Shown here one piece after another: positions 18,578 through 28,480 of a stretch of DNA of 64,000 nucleotides. This DNA is from Pseudodesulfovibrio cashew (GTDB lineage Bacteria; Desulfobacterota; Desulfovibrionia; Desulfovibrionales; Desulfovibrionaceae), in contig NZ_CP046400.1 of assembly GCF_009762795.1 (NCBI RefSeq), positions 721,501 to 785,500 on the forward strand, in the 5' to 3' direction. Within the stretch, counting starts at the first letter, position 1. Each line of letters starts with the position of its first letter. Position numbers and translations under genes: made by a program. The notes under the pieces are model-generated. The model worked only from the letters and a program-made list of their open reading frames with translations, was not told where the DNA came from and searched no databases.

Positions 18578-19975
18578 TTAGCGCTTGTATTTGTCTTCAA
18601 AACGCACGATATCGTCCTCCCCGAGATAACTTCCGGTCTGGACCTCGATGAGTTCAAGGGGAATTTTGCCCGGATTCTCGAGACGGTGCACGTGCCCAAG
18701 GGGGATATACGTCGATTCATCCTCGCTCAGCACCAGTTCGGCGTCGCCGTTGACGACCTTGGCCGTCCCCTTGACGACCACCCAGTGCTCGGCGCGATGG
18801 AAATGTTTCTGGAGAGACAGGACCTCGCCCGGCTTGACCACGATGCGCTTGACCTGGAAGCGATCGTCCACGGCGATGGACTCGAAGCTGCCCCAGGGCC
18901 GATAGACCGTCTTGTGGGAGGTAACCTCCGCGCGTCCGGCGGCCTTGAGACGGCTGATGACCCGCTTCATGCCGTCCAGCTTGTCATGCGGGGCCACGAG
19001 GATGGCGTCCGGGGTCTCGACCACGGTGGTGTCCTCCAGACCGAGGGTTACCACCAGCCGGTCCGAAGAGCGCACGTAGCAGTTATGGGTGTCCTCGGCC
19101 ACCACGTCGCCCAGCAGGCTGTTGCCCGACTCGTCCTTGTCGTGGATTTCGTGCAGGCTCGACCAGGTGCCCAGGTCCAGCCATTCCTGATCGATGGGCG
19201 CGACCTCTATGCCGGAGACCTTCTCCATGATCGCGTAGTCGATGGAGTCCGCCGGACACTGCTCAAAGGCTTCCTTGTCGAGGCGGATGAAGTCCAGGTC
19301 GTCGTAGCGTCCGGCCACGGCCTTCTCGCACGCCTCGAACATGGCCGGAGCATGCTCCTTGAGGGCGTCCAGATAGCTGGAAGCCTTGAACAGGAACATC
19401 CCGCTGTTCCAAAAATATTCGCCCGACGCGACGTATTGCTCGGCGGTCTCCTGATCCGGCTTCTCCACGAACTGCCGAACCTCGGCCACGCCGTCGGCCA
19501 CGTCCGCGCCCTTGCGGATGTAGCCGTACCCGGTATTGGGGTGCGAGGGGGTCACGCCAAAGGTGACGAAACGCCCTTCCTCGGCCCGCAGGCACGCAGC
19601 CCGGACAGCGTCGTTAAGGTTGCCGTCCCGGCCGATGGCGTGGTCGGCCGGAGCCACGAACATGACCGGGTCTTCCTCACGGCAGAGAAAGGCGGCCACG
19701 GCCACGGCGGGAGCGGTGTTTCTGCCCACCGGCTCCAGGACCAATTGGCCGGTCACGGATTGCCTGCGCAGCTCCTCGGCCACCAGGAAGCGATGATCCT
19801 CGTTGCAGACGATGATCGGCCCCACGGCGTCCTCGAAGCCACGGGCGCGCTCCAGGGCCTCGCCGAAAAGCATGCGCCCCTCGGATACCTCGATGAACTG
19901 CTTGGGATACAGCGTGCGGGACATGGGCCACAGGCGGCTGCCCTTACCTCCACAAAGAATGACCGGTTGCAACAT
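18578..19975 (-). CDS. manC: Mannose-1-phosphate guanylyltransferase / mannose-6-phosphate isomerase
   Basis: The 465-residue protein starts MLQPVILCGGKGSRLWPMSR, the GDP-mannose pyrophosphorylase nucleotide loop, with LYPKQF right after and the FVEKPD motif near residue 175. The C-terminal third is a cupin-type phosphomannose isomerase domain: RPWGSFESI, FQVKRIVVKPGEVLSLQKHFHRAEHW with metal-binding histidines, and TYIPLGHVHRLENPGK. It therefore makes mannose 1-phosphate into GDP-mannose and may interconvert fructose 6-phosphate and mannose 6-phosphate. It sits 12 bases after manB, so both GDP-mannose steps are together, between the regulator pair and the exosortase. Confidence 0.95.
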   Translation of the reverse strand: MLQPVILCGGKGSRLWPMSRTLYPKQFIEVSEGRMLFGEALERARGFEDAVGPIIVCNEDHRFLVAEELRRQSVTGQLVLEPVGRNTAPAVAVAAFLCREEDPVMFVAPADHAIGRDGNLNDAVRAACLRAEEGRFVTFGVTPSHPNTGYGYIRKGADVADGVAEVRQFVEKPDQETAEQYVASGEYFWNSGMFLFKASSYLDALKEHAPAMFEACEKAVAGRYDDLDFIRLDKEAFEQCPADSIDYAIMEKVSGIEVAPIDQEWLDLGTWSSLHEIHDKDESGNSLLGDVVAEDTHNCYVRSSDRLVVTLGLEDTTVVETPDAILVAPHDKLDGMKRVISRLKAAGRAEVTSHKTVYRPWGSFESIAVDDRFQVKRIVVKPGEVLSLQKHFHRAEHWVVVKGTAKVVNGDAELVLSEDESTYIPLGHVHRLENPGKIPLELIEVQTGSYLGEDDIVRFEDKYKR

Positions 19976-19987
19976 CGTTCGCCTCGT

Positions 19988-21343
19988 TCAGGAATATCGG
20001 GGATCTTCCAGCAGAGCCAGAATCCCGTCGGTTTTCTCTCGCATGAGCGCCGCGTCGCCCCGGGCCTCCACGTTCAGCCGGACCACCGGCTCCGTGTTGG
20101 AGGAACGCAGGTTGAAGCGCCACTCGGGAAATTCCATGCTCAGCCCGTCCACCCGGCTGATGATTCCGGCATCCTCGCCATACTCCTGCATGAGGTGATC
20201 AAGAATGGACGCGGGATCGGACACCCGGCGATTGATCTCTCCGCTGACAGGATAGCGCGCGGCATAGGCCGCCACCTTTTCCGAAAGCCTCACCCCGCTC
20301 GCCCCGAGCAGCTCGGAGACCAGCAGCCAGGTGAGCATGCCGCTGTCGCAATAGCCGAACCGCTCATAGTAATGGTGGCCGCTCATCTCACCGCCGTACA
20401 CCGCGCCCTGTTCCCGCATGGCCTGCTTGATGAACACGTGCCCGGTCCGGGTCAGCACCGGCGTGCCGCCGAGCCTCTCCACCACCTCGATGGTATTCCA
20501 GGTGAGCCTGGGGTCATGGATGATCTTTGCGCCGGGGTGATGCGCCAGGATGGCCTCGGCGAGCATGGCGACGATGTAGTACCCCTCCACGAACCTCCCG
20601 TTCTCATCGAACAGGAAACAGCGGTCGAAGTCTCCGTCAAAGGCCACGCCGAAATCGCACCCCTCCCGAACGACCGCCTCCGAGGTCTCCTGCCGCTTTT
20701 CCGACAGGAGGGGGTTGGGCACGCCGTTGGGAAAAGTACCATCGGGCTCATGGTGCAAACGGATGATCTCGCAAGGGAGCCGCTCCGCCAGGGCGTCCAC
20801 AACGGGCCCCGCGCAGCCGTTTCCGGAGTTGACCAGAATACGAAGTCCCTTCAGACTCTCCGTATCCACGCCCTCCAGGAGGTCGTTTACGAAATTTTCC
20901 CGCAGGGAGCCCTCGGACGCCTTGCCGGGACGCGATGCCTCGAAAGTTTCTCCGCTCCCGACGAAATCCCTCAATGCACGGTAATCGGTCGCCGGGTCCA
21001 GGGGACGCGCCTCGCGGCCAACGAACTTCATGCCGTTGTACTCGGCCGGATTGTGGCTGGCCGTGACCATGACGCCGCCGTCAAAGCCGCCCGAAAACGC
21101 GGCGTGATAAATCTCTTCGGTCCCGCACAGCCCGATGTTCAGGGTATCGGCCCCGCCCGCGTTGAGTCCGGCGATGAGCCCTTTTGCCAGCTCGGGACTG
21201 GTCAGCCGCATGTCGTGGCCGACCACGACGTTCCTCGCACCGGTGACACGGCAAAATCCGCGTCCGATGCGCTCGGCCAGATTTGCGTCCAGCTCCTCCG
21301 GCACGACGCCTCGCACGTCGTAGGTCTTGAAACAGGCTGTCAT
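19988..21343 (-). CDS. manB: Phosphomannomutase/phosphoglucomutase
   Basis: The 451-residue alpha-D-phosphohexomutase has the four family blocks: FKTYDVRGVVPEEL at the start, the phosphoserine loop MVTASHNPAEYNGMK (serine near residue 95), the metal loop VAFDGDFDRCF near 235, the sugar-binding GGEMSGHHYYE near 320, and the C-terminal phosphate loop LRSSNTEPVVRLNVEA. It converts mannose 6-phosphate to mannose 1-phosphate for the ManC step, and may also act on glucose phosphates. The gene is 25 bases after prsR and 12 before manC in one operon. Confidence 0.94.
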   Translation of the reverse strand: MTACFKTYDVRGVVPEELDANLAERIGRGFCRVTGARNVVVGHDMRLTSPELAKGLIAGLNAGGADTLNIGLCGTEEIYHAAFSGGFDGGVMVTASHNPAEYNGMKFVGREARPLDPATDYRALRDFVGSGETFEASRPGKASEGSLRENFVNDLLEGVDTESLKGLRILVNSGNGCAGPVVDALAERLPCEIIRLHHEPDGTFPNGVPNPLLSEKRQETSEAVVREGCDFGVAFDGDFDRCFLFDENGRFVEGYYIVAMLAEAILAHHPGAKIIHDPRLTWNTIEVVERLGGTPVLTRTGHVFIKQAMREQGAVYGGEMSGHHYYERFGYCDSGMLTWLLVSELLGASGVRLSEKVAAYAARYPVSGEINRRVSDPASILDHLMQEYGEDAGIISRVDGLSMEFPEWRFNLRSSNTEPVVRLNVEARGDAALMREKTDGILALLEDPRYS

Positions 21344-21368
21344 GACATCGTCTCCCGGTTGGCGATCA

Positions 21369-22730
<1,362 letters not shown>

Positions 22731-22757
22731 TGGAGACAACCTGTGCGTTGGTCCTGG

Positions 22758-24812
22758 TTACGCTTCCGCATCCACGGGAGGCAGGGTGACGCAGAAAATC
22801 GCTCCCCCCTCCTCCGGGCTGGAGGCGACAATCGAGCCGCCATGCGCTTCCATGATCTGTTTGCTCTGGTAGAGCCCGATTCCCATACCCTTCTTCTTGG
22901 TGGTCTTGAAGGGCACGAAGAGTCCTCCCTCAAGCACTTCCTCATCAATACCCGAGCCGAAATCGACCACCTTCATGACCGGACCGTCCTCGTCGTCCAC
23001 ATGGACCTGGAAGCGGGCGTTATTTCCGGCCTCCATGGCATTGAGGTAGAGATTGAGAGCGACCTTCTTGAATTCTTCCACATCTATGGCTACCCAAACG
23101 GATTTCCCGATGAAATCGATCTCGGCAGAGGGGATCAATTCGGCGGCCTCTCTGGCCACCGTCAAGAGATCCACCTTTTTCAGACTCAGGGATCCCTTGC
23201 TTGGGATATTGGTCAACTGGGCGATCAATGTATTCATTCTGCCCACGATATTCCCCAGGGAGTCGAGCATGTCCTGCTGAAATTCAGGATCGTTGATGTA
23301 CTCCCGAGCGTTGGCCTCCAGCAGCGACAGGGGGTAGACCTGATTCTTGAGGTCATGCAGCACGAACGCCGCGACCTTGCCGAAGGCCTCCATGTCCCGC
23401 GCCTCGGCCAACTCGTCGCCCAGGCGCATGTTCATGAGCACGGCGGCGGCCTGCCTGGCCACGGCCTCCATGAGCTCCCTGTCTTCCTCGTCGTAGGTCT
23501 CGGACTTGTTGATGGCTGAACTCAGGACGATGAACCCCACCAACGAATCCGCGGTGTAAATGGGTACAATGAAGCTGGCGTTGCCTTCACGCAGGAAAGC
23601 CTCCAGCTCTCCACCCAGGTCGGGAGTCTCCCGCCGCAGGTCAAGGAGGCGCTTCTGGCTCTTGAGTTTCCTGACCAGCGGAGACTTGGCCGGAACGACC
23701 AATTTGGACTCATCCATCTCGTGAAAGCTGATGGGCACGTAATCCGTGCTGTGCCGGCCCAGAAGAAAAATACAACCTCCCACTACGCCGAACGTCTCGC
23801 AATAGAGCACGAGAATATTCTGGAAGAGCTCCTCGCGGCTCCGGGAATTGGTCACCTTATCCGTGAACTTCTTCCATTCGATCCTGTAATCATACTTCTC
23901 ACCGTAGAAATGGCGCTGTATAGCCAGCCGGAATTTCCTTCGCATGGACTCCGACAAGACCACGATGATCAAACCAAGTACGCCTATGAAGGCGACCATG
24001 CTGACGGCATAGGTGTTGAACTTGTCGCCGAAGAGCTTGATCCCTTCGCCCACGAGTCCCACAGCCACCAGGAACAAAGCGCAGAAGAGAACCACCAAGG
24101 AGCGATATGCCATACTCTTGGAGATGACTATCCGTTCCTCGCTTCCTCTTCGCATCTCGGAGTAGACAACCATGGCCAACCCCATGAGCACGCCTGCAGC
24201 CCTCGTGGCCAGGTATCCCGTATCGATGGCCCGAAAAATGATGGACTGGCTGTAATAGAGAACGTGGCAGGTGATGACCGTACCCGCGCCGACGATGGCG
24301 AACTTGATCTTCCATTTTACCCCGTGGGGTGCGTTGGCCAGAGTCGCTTCCAGGTTGAACAGGGATACGGCCAAAAAGAGAATGATCTGCAAATAGAAGA
24401 AAAATGCCACCGGCTCCAGGAACAGGACTTTTTCCACATAAAAGTCAGGTGAATAATAAAAGTTGTGCACCGGGAAAAGCGCAACGAGAGCCAATGGGAC
24501 AAGGGAAAAGGCCAGAAGCAGCCTCTGGGTAGAGGAGAGGCTGGAAAAAGAAAACTCACGGCAATAGACATTAGAAAAAAGGATACTGACCGGACAGAAC
24601 AGGGCCATGCAATATAAGCCAGCGTGACTTATGGGCATGAAATCGGCGGGGGCCTTGAGCAGCATGTAGTCGACGACGCCCAATGCGGCGACAAGCCAGG
24701 ACAGGATGAGAAAGGCAACGGCACTGCCCTTGCGCTCCGCTCGAATGATTGCCACCGGAGGAAACAGGATCGCCGAAGCAATGGCGGCGATTTGGACTAC
24801 ATCACTTAGCAT
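22758..24812 (-). CDS. prsK: Membrane histidine kinase PrsK of the exosortase system
   Basis: About 684 residues from the ATG at 24812 (MLSDVVQIAAIAS), which has GAGGGG before it. An open frame to 24917 exists, but its first 35 residues are arginine-rich and encode a terminator hairpin, so I reject them. There are eight or so N-terminal membrane segments, then a GAF-like sensor domain (about 330-480), the phospho-acceptor histidine in VLHDLKNQVYPLS (about residue 500), and an ATPase domain with DFGSGIDEE, PFKTTKKKGMGIGL. The PrsK/PrsR pair is the standard two-component system of exosortase loci, and its signal is unknown. The leader carries a terminator and a sigma-54 site (see separate entries). 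Confidence 0.93.
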   Translation of the reverse strand: MLSDVVQIAAIASAILFPPVAIIRAERKGSAVAFLILSWLVAALGVVDYMLLKAPADFMPISHAGLYCMALFCPVSILFSNVYCREFSFSSLSSTQRLLLAFSLVPLALVALFPVHNFYYSPDFYVEKVLFLEPVAFFFYLQIILFLAVSLFNLEATLANAPHGVKWKIKFAIVGAGTVITCHVLYYSQSIIFRAIDTGYLATRAAGVLMGLAMVVYSEMRRGSEERIVISKSMAYRSLVVLFCALFLVAVGLVGEGIKLFGDKFNTYAVSMVAFIGVLGLIIVVLSESMRRKFRLAIQRHFYGEKYDYRIEWKKFTDKVTNSRSREELFQNILVLYCETFGVVGGCIFLLGRHSTDYVPISFHEMDESKLVVPAKSPLVRKLKSQKRLLDLRRETPDLGGELEAFLREGNASFIVPIYTADSLVGFIVLSSAINKSETYDEEDRELMEAVARQAAAVLMNMRLGDELAEARDMEAFGKVAAFVLHDLKNQVYPLSLLEANAREYINDPEFQQDMLDSLGNIVGRMNTLIAQLTNIPSKGSLSLKKVDLLTVAREAAELIPSAEIDFIGKSVWVAIDVEEFKKVALNLYLNAMEAGNNARFQVHVDDEDGPVMKVVDFGSGIDEEVLEGGLFVPFKTTKKKGMGIGLYQSKQIMEAHGGSIVASSPEEGGAIFCVTLPPVDAEA

Positions 24813-24970
24813 GCAGGCCCCTCTGAAGAGCAAAAAAAAGCGCCCGAACCGTTGCCTGCGGCAACCGCTCGGCCTGCGTAACCGGATACCCCCGGTTCTA
24901 CGCGCTCTGCATGCCAAGCCAGTCCCTTAGACTTCACTATTACAGGCTTATAAGACAATCCTGCCTTCAT
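24806..24970 (-). CDS. Possible leader peptide upstream of prsK
   Basis: A 54-codon frame beginning at the ATG 24968-24970 has GAGGG six bases upstream and ends at 24806, overlapping the prsK start by seven bases. It reads through the terminator hairpin and its T-run (residues GSGAFFCSSEGPAC at the end). The product (MKAGLSYKPVIVKSKG...) matches nothing I know. Ribosomes moving through it would disrupt the hairpin, which would fit an attenuation role. It may equally be a chance frame. Confidence 0.25.
   Translation of the reverse strand: MKAGLSYKPVIVKSKGLAWHAERVEPGVSGYAGRAVAAGNGSGAFFCSSEGPAC
24832..24874 (-). terminator. Intrinsic terminator/attenuator in the prsK leader
   Basis: On the minus strand a stem with core GTTGCC-GCA-GGCAAC, extended outward to about 14 pairs with two G-G mismatches, is followed at once by eight T residues (24839-24832). 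The T-run ends only 20 bases before the prsK ATG, so any transcript reaching prsK must pass it. A segment at 24893-24898 can pair with 24846-24851 in the 3' arm and could form an antiterminator in read-through transcripts. Confidence 0.7.
24901..24916 (-). promoter_or_regulatory. Sigma-54-type promoter match before prsK
   Basis: Minus strand TGGCATG-CAGA-GCGCG has GG (24915-24914) and GC (24903-24902) exactly ten bases apart, the sigma-54 rule. The expected start of transcription, near 24890, is just before the terminator hairpin, so this promoter alone would mainly give a short RNA unless termination is relieved. The -12 half is a weaker match than the -24 half. Confidence 0.45.
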
Positions 24971-25064
24971 CGCGTTCCCTCGCAAGCGCATTGACCCCAT
25001 GCAGCCGCTGTATCAAGTTTATTGTCCGTTCACCTCCGTTACGCTTTGCTCAAGCCGCTTGCCT

Positions 25065-26312
25065 TCAGTATTGCCAACTCAACGTCAGCCCAAGCGTGTT
25101 GGAGGTATAATCGTTTGCCGACCCTTGCTTGTCGCTGTTCTTGAAGCGATAAGAGAGGCTGGCGCTGGTGCTGGCTGACAAGCTGTAGCTAAGTCCCAAC
25201 ATGGAAAAAATGTATTTATCGCTGTCCGGATTGCTATGCATATCCACATATGCATTGTACCGCAGCGCGAGCCGCTCTGTTAGGCTGTGAGTTCCTCCCA
25301 GACTCGGCCGCCAGTAAGTCGACCTACTGATAGAATCGTTGTTTTCATAGTCATTATAAGCCAAAGAACACGTAATCTCGCCCCTGTCATATTGCTGGGA
25401 CAAGCTAACTTTATGCGTAAATGTATTTAGTGTATCTGCCGAACTGGGGTCCTCTGAAAAATACATGGAAGTGGAAGCCGAAGCAGACAGGGTCCCGGAA
25501 AAAGCATGAACCAGATTCAGACTGTACGGATTGTACTGCTTGTTCGAGGCTCCCTGAATGGTAAAATCCGTATAGGTCGGCTTCCAGTTTAGTTCTACGT
25601 ACGACCCTTCTGCATATGAGTACTTAGTACCAATTACTAAGTTGTAGCGCTTGAACCCTCCCTCTTCAAAGCGAGGATCCTGCATTTCAAAGCCTGCTCC
25701 CCCGGTAAGTGACCATCTTTCAGTTAAGTCATGGGTGAGATCGCTGAACAGGCGGTAGTTGCGCTTGTCCACGCTACCTTCCTTGGAATACCAGATGTCC
25801 CGAAATTCCCCTCCCGCAGTCAAATTGGTCCTCTCCTGAAGCGGAATCACAAAATAAGGTTTGACTCCGAAGGTATTCTGGTCCGTCGTGTTGACGTTGG
25901 TGTCACCTTCGGGCACATCCCCACGCGTGACATCCCGGAACACTTTCTTATAATCGTCCGATACTTCTATGAAAAAGAGCTCTTTAAGTGCCTCAACCTT
26001 GGTCAATGCGTTGAGGTAATGATTTTTCTCGTTGCTGCTGTTGCCTTCCTGATACTTTTTAAACTCAAAATCGTACGACAGGTTGGCGAACACTCTGGAA
26101 TGCTCATAAGTCGCACTCAGCCCCGGTTTAATAAGCCAAAGAAAATCACTTTTCGCCTGTTTTGTCTGAGTTACATTGTCGTTATATTCACTACTAACAG
26201 AAATCCTTGGAGAAAATTGAAAATCCGCCGCGCACGCCACTCCCCCGTACAAAAGGGAAAACGCCAAAACCCAATAAGCGCATCTAGCTATACTTAATCT
26301 TAAAACGGGCAC
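25065..26312 (-). CDS. Outer-membrane beta-barrel protein of exosortase locus
   Basis: The 415-residue protein starts at a GTG with GAGG four bases before it and has a signal peptide ending ACA-A near residue 28. The mature part consists of alternating polar/aromatic beta strands and begins ADFQFSPRISVSSEYNDNVTQTK, the opening typical of the PEP-CTERM-associated barrel family. The last strand ends LTLSWQY, close to the usual outer-membrane C-terminal aromatic residue. It likely lets the polysaccharide or its assembly factors reach the cell surface. It lies 96 bases after the ATPase gene and 253 before prsK. Confidence 0.85.
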   Translation of the reverse strand: MPVLRLSIARCAYWVLAFSLLYGGVACAADFQFSPRISVSSEYNDNVTQTKQAKSDFLWLIKPGLSATYEHSRVFANLSYDFEFKKYQEGNSSNEKNHYLNALTKVEALKELFFIEVSDDYKKVFRDVTRGDVPEGDTNVNTTDQNTFGVKPYFVIPLQERTNLTAGGEFRDIWYSKEGSVDKRNYRLFSDLTHDLTERWSLTGGAGFEMQDPRFEEGGFKRYNLVIGTKYSYAEGSYVELNWKPTYTDFTIQGASNKQYNPYSLNLVHAFSGTLSASASTSMYFSEDPSSADTLNTFTHKVSLSQQYDRGEITCSLAYNDYENNDSISRSTYWRPSLGGTHSLTERLALRYNAYVDMHSNPDSDKYIFSMLGLSYSLSASTSASLSYRFKNSDKQGSANDYTSNTLGLTLSWQY

Positions 26313-26408
26313 GCGAACCTCACCACGGGAGTTTACGATGAATATGAATCAGATAAGCCTACCCCGCTATACAACCGTATTGCAAAGAGGTAAAGGTATG
26401 AATCTGCC

Positions 26409-27587
26409 CTACTCACCCCCGAACAGTAGCCTGTACGCCCAGCTTCTCTTCGCGGCCTGCCTTTTCTCACCCTCGACTCGACTCATAGCTTCCATCTGTT
26501 TCTGTGCTGCATTATTCCAATACATGGCCTTTACACTCTCCAAGCTATCCTGAAGGACCCGCACCTGTTTCTCCAAGGCCTCCATTCGCTCCAACACCAC
26601 AAGCGGAATCTCGGGGCTCTTTGGCAGCATATCGGTTCCACTTTCTAACCGCACGACACGTGCTTCCAGGTCATTCATCAGCTTTAGTACTCTGGAAGCC
26701 CGCTTGGGGAGCTTCCTGGCCTTGCGCGCACGAGCTCCGGCAGCATCCTCGATTTCAGAACGTTCCGACTGCCAATACTGCCGTTCAAAATCAAGATCCT
26801 CTGCAATTTCGTTTACGTCCTCAAGGAAGATATCCCGCTTCTCATTGGCAAACGCGTCTATAAGAAGATAATCGCACAAAATATTGATTAACCTTGGTAT
26901 GCCGCGGCTCAGACCGTGGATTTCATCTAAGGCATCAGGCGTGAAATTCACCGCGTCCCTGTTTCCGGCGGCTTCCATACGGTAATAGATATACTCCGCC
27001 ACCTCATCCCGGCCCAACGGCTTCAAATGGCACCCGATCTGAATACGTTGACGGAGTTGTAATAATTCAGGGCTATTGAGCGTATCGCGTAATTCAGGTT
27101 GCCCGACAAGAACAATCTGAAGCAGCTTGCCGCCGTCGGTCTCCAGATTGGATAGCATCCTGATCTCTTCTAGCAGTTCTGCTGAAAGGTTTTGAGCCTC
27201 ATCAATGATAAGAACCGCCCGCTTGCCTGCAGCGTACTGGTCAATAAGAAACTCGTTTAGGTCCCGCAGCAGCGCGGCCTTGGAACGGCCCTCCGTCTCC
27301 AGGCCGAAATCGTCGTTGATCATGGTCAGCAACTGGTGGGAATCAGCCTTGGTGTTGAACAACTTGGCCAGAGTCACGTTATCGAGGTGCCGCTTGATGA
27401 GCTCCCGGATCAACGTGGTCTTGCCAGCCCCGACCTCACCGCTAAGCAATATGAACCCTGCCCGCTCCTGAATGCCATAACGAAGATACGACAAGGCCTT
27501 ACCATGGGAATTGCTCATGAACAGCAAATCCGGATTTGGCAGCAGATCAAAAGGCTTAGTCTTAAATTGGAAAAAATCTTCGTACAT
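26409..27587 (-). CDS. Exosortase-system AAA ATPase (GspA/ExeA-like)
   Basis: The 392-residue protein begins MYEDFFQFKTKPFDLLPNPD, the standard start of ExeA/GspA-like ATPases, with Walker A GEVGAGKTT near residue 50 and Walker B AVLIIDEAQNL near 125, plus sensor and arginine-finger segments (QPELRD, LRQRIQIG). The C-terminal 120 residues are charged and contain a likely coiled coil (VLERMEALEKQVRVLQDSLE). In XrtA loci this ATPase is a fixed neighbour of the tyrosine kinase. It is presumed to power assembly of the export machinery at the inner membrane. It starts 14 bases after the kinase gene. Confidence 0.9.
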   Translation of the reverse strand: MYEDFFQFKTKPFDLLPNPDLLFMSNSHGKALSYLRYGIQERAGFILLSGEVGAGKTTLIRELIKRHLDNVTLAKLFNTKADSHQLLTMINDDFGLETEGRSKAALLRDLNEFLIDQYAAGKRAVLIIDEAQNLSAELLEEIRMLSNLETDGGKLLQIVLVGQPELRDTLNSPELLQLRQRIQIGCHLKPLGRDEVAEYIYYRMEAAGNRDAVNFTPDALDEIHGLSRGIPRLINILCDYLLIDAFANEKRDIFLEDVNEIAEDLDFERQYWQSERSEIEDAAGARARKARKLPKRASRVLKLMNDLEARVVRLESGTDMLPKSPEIPLVVLERMEALEKQVRVLQDSLESVKAMYWNNAAQKQMEAMSRVEGEKRQAAKRSWAYRLLFGGE

Positions 27588-27601
27588 GTTTTTTCGTAAT
27601 C

Positions 27602-28465
27602 CTAAGAGGCGGAGTAGTATTTGTATTTGGCATAGCCGCTGTAACGATTGCTTGTGCTCGCTTCAGAGGCATGCGTGTAGACGACTCCGGCCACATTGGC
27701 CCCACTCAGGGCCTCCAGGGTTTCGCCCAATTCATACTTGGACAGGCGGCCTTCCTTGACTACGAGAACGACCATATCCGCCAGTCGCGCTAGGGTCCTT
27801 GCCTCAGCGAAAGGCAAAACCGGAGGAGTGTCGATGATCACATATCTGTCGGAATAGCGCCCTTTAATTTCACGAAGGACATCGTCCATGCGCTTAGAGG
27901 CCAGCAACTCGCCAGGATTGGCCATGGGAGTTCCAGCAGGCAGGAACGAGAGCTTCCCAATTCCGGTCCTTATCATCGCCGTGCTGATATCCGTTCCTCC
28001 CAGGAGGCAATCAGACAATCCGTAGGAAGTGTCCATGCAAAGCAAATTGCCACAAGAAGGCCTACGGAGGTCCGCATCCACCAGAAGGACGGTATGGTCA
28101 AACTCCTGGGCCAAGCTGATGGCGAGGTTAACCGCGGTGACGCTCTTCCCCTCGCCCACGGTGCCACTGGTAATCAGAATGGTATTCTGAAAACCGTCTT
28201 TCTTGGTCAGCCTGACCAGATTCTGCTTCAACTTTCTAAATTCCTCAGCCGCCGGAGATACTACATCGTTCATGGCGACAAGCATGTGCTGATTCTTGAC
28301 CCTGTCCAACACCTCTTGGGGGATACTCTTGCTGGAAGGCGATTTCGCAGCAGGCCGCTCCAGCCCGTCCGAGCAGTGCGACGAAGACACGCTTGGCCGA
28401 GTGCTCACAGCCTCCTCCCCACGCCGCTTCGTCGCCTTTTTCAATGCCTCTTCAATCCTGCTCAT
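27602..28465 (-). CDS. Exopolysaccharide tyrosine autokinase
   Basis: The 287-residue protein is a bacterial tyrosine kinase of the CpsD/BY-kinase type, separate from its membrane partner. The start MSRIEEALKKA is typical, followed by the Walker A variant SGTVGEGKSVTAVNLA (about residue 105), Walker A-prime VLLVDADLRRPS and Walker B YVIIDTPPVL. The C-terminal tail YSGYAKYKYYSAS supplies the tyrosine cluster for autophosphorylation. Partnering with the chain-length protein encoded 15 bases upstream, it should cycle phosphorylation to control polymer length and export. Confidence 0.92.
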   Translation of the reverse strand: MSRIEEALKKATKRRGEEAVSTRPSVSSSHCSDGLERPAAKSPSSKSIPQEVLDRVKNQHMLVAMNDVVSPAAEEFRKLKQNLVRLTKKDGFQNTILITSGTVGEGKSVTAVNLAISLAQEFDHTVLLVDADLRRPSCGNLLCMDTSYGLSDCLLGGTDISTAMIRTGIGKLSFLPAGTPMANPGELLASKRMDDVLREIKGRYSDRYVIIDTPPVLPFAEARTLARLADMVVLVVKEGRLSKYELGETLEALSGANVAGVVYTHASEASTSNRYSGYAKYKYYSAS

Positions 28466-28480
28466 ACAACTACTCCGTCA

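Noticed and set aside
24813-24917. N-terminal extension of PrsK by 35 residues
   Set aside because: The extension is arginine-rich, encodes a terminator stem and T-run, and the ATG at 24812 gives the expected family start.
24832-25064. Cyclic di-GMP (GEMM) riboswitch in the prsK leader
   Set aside because: The hairpins were checked, but the conserved GEMM core segments are not present.
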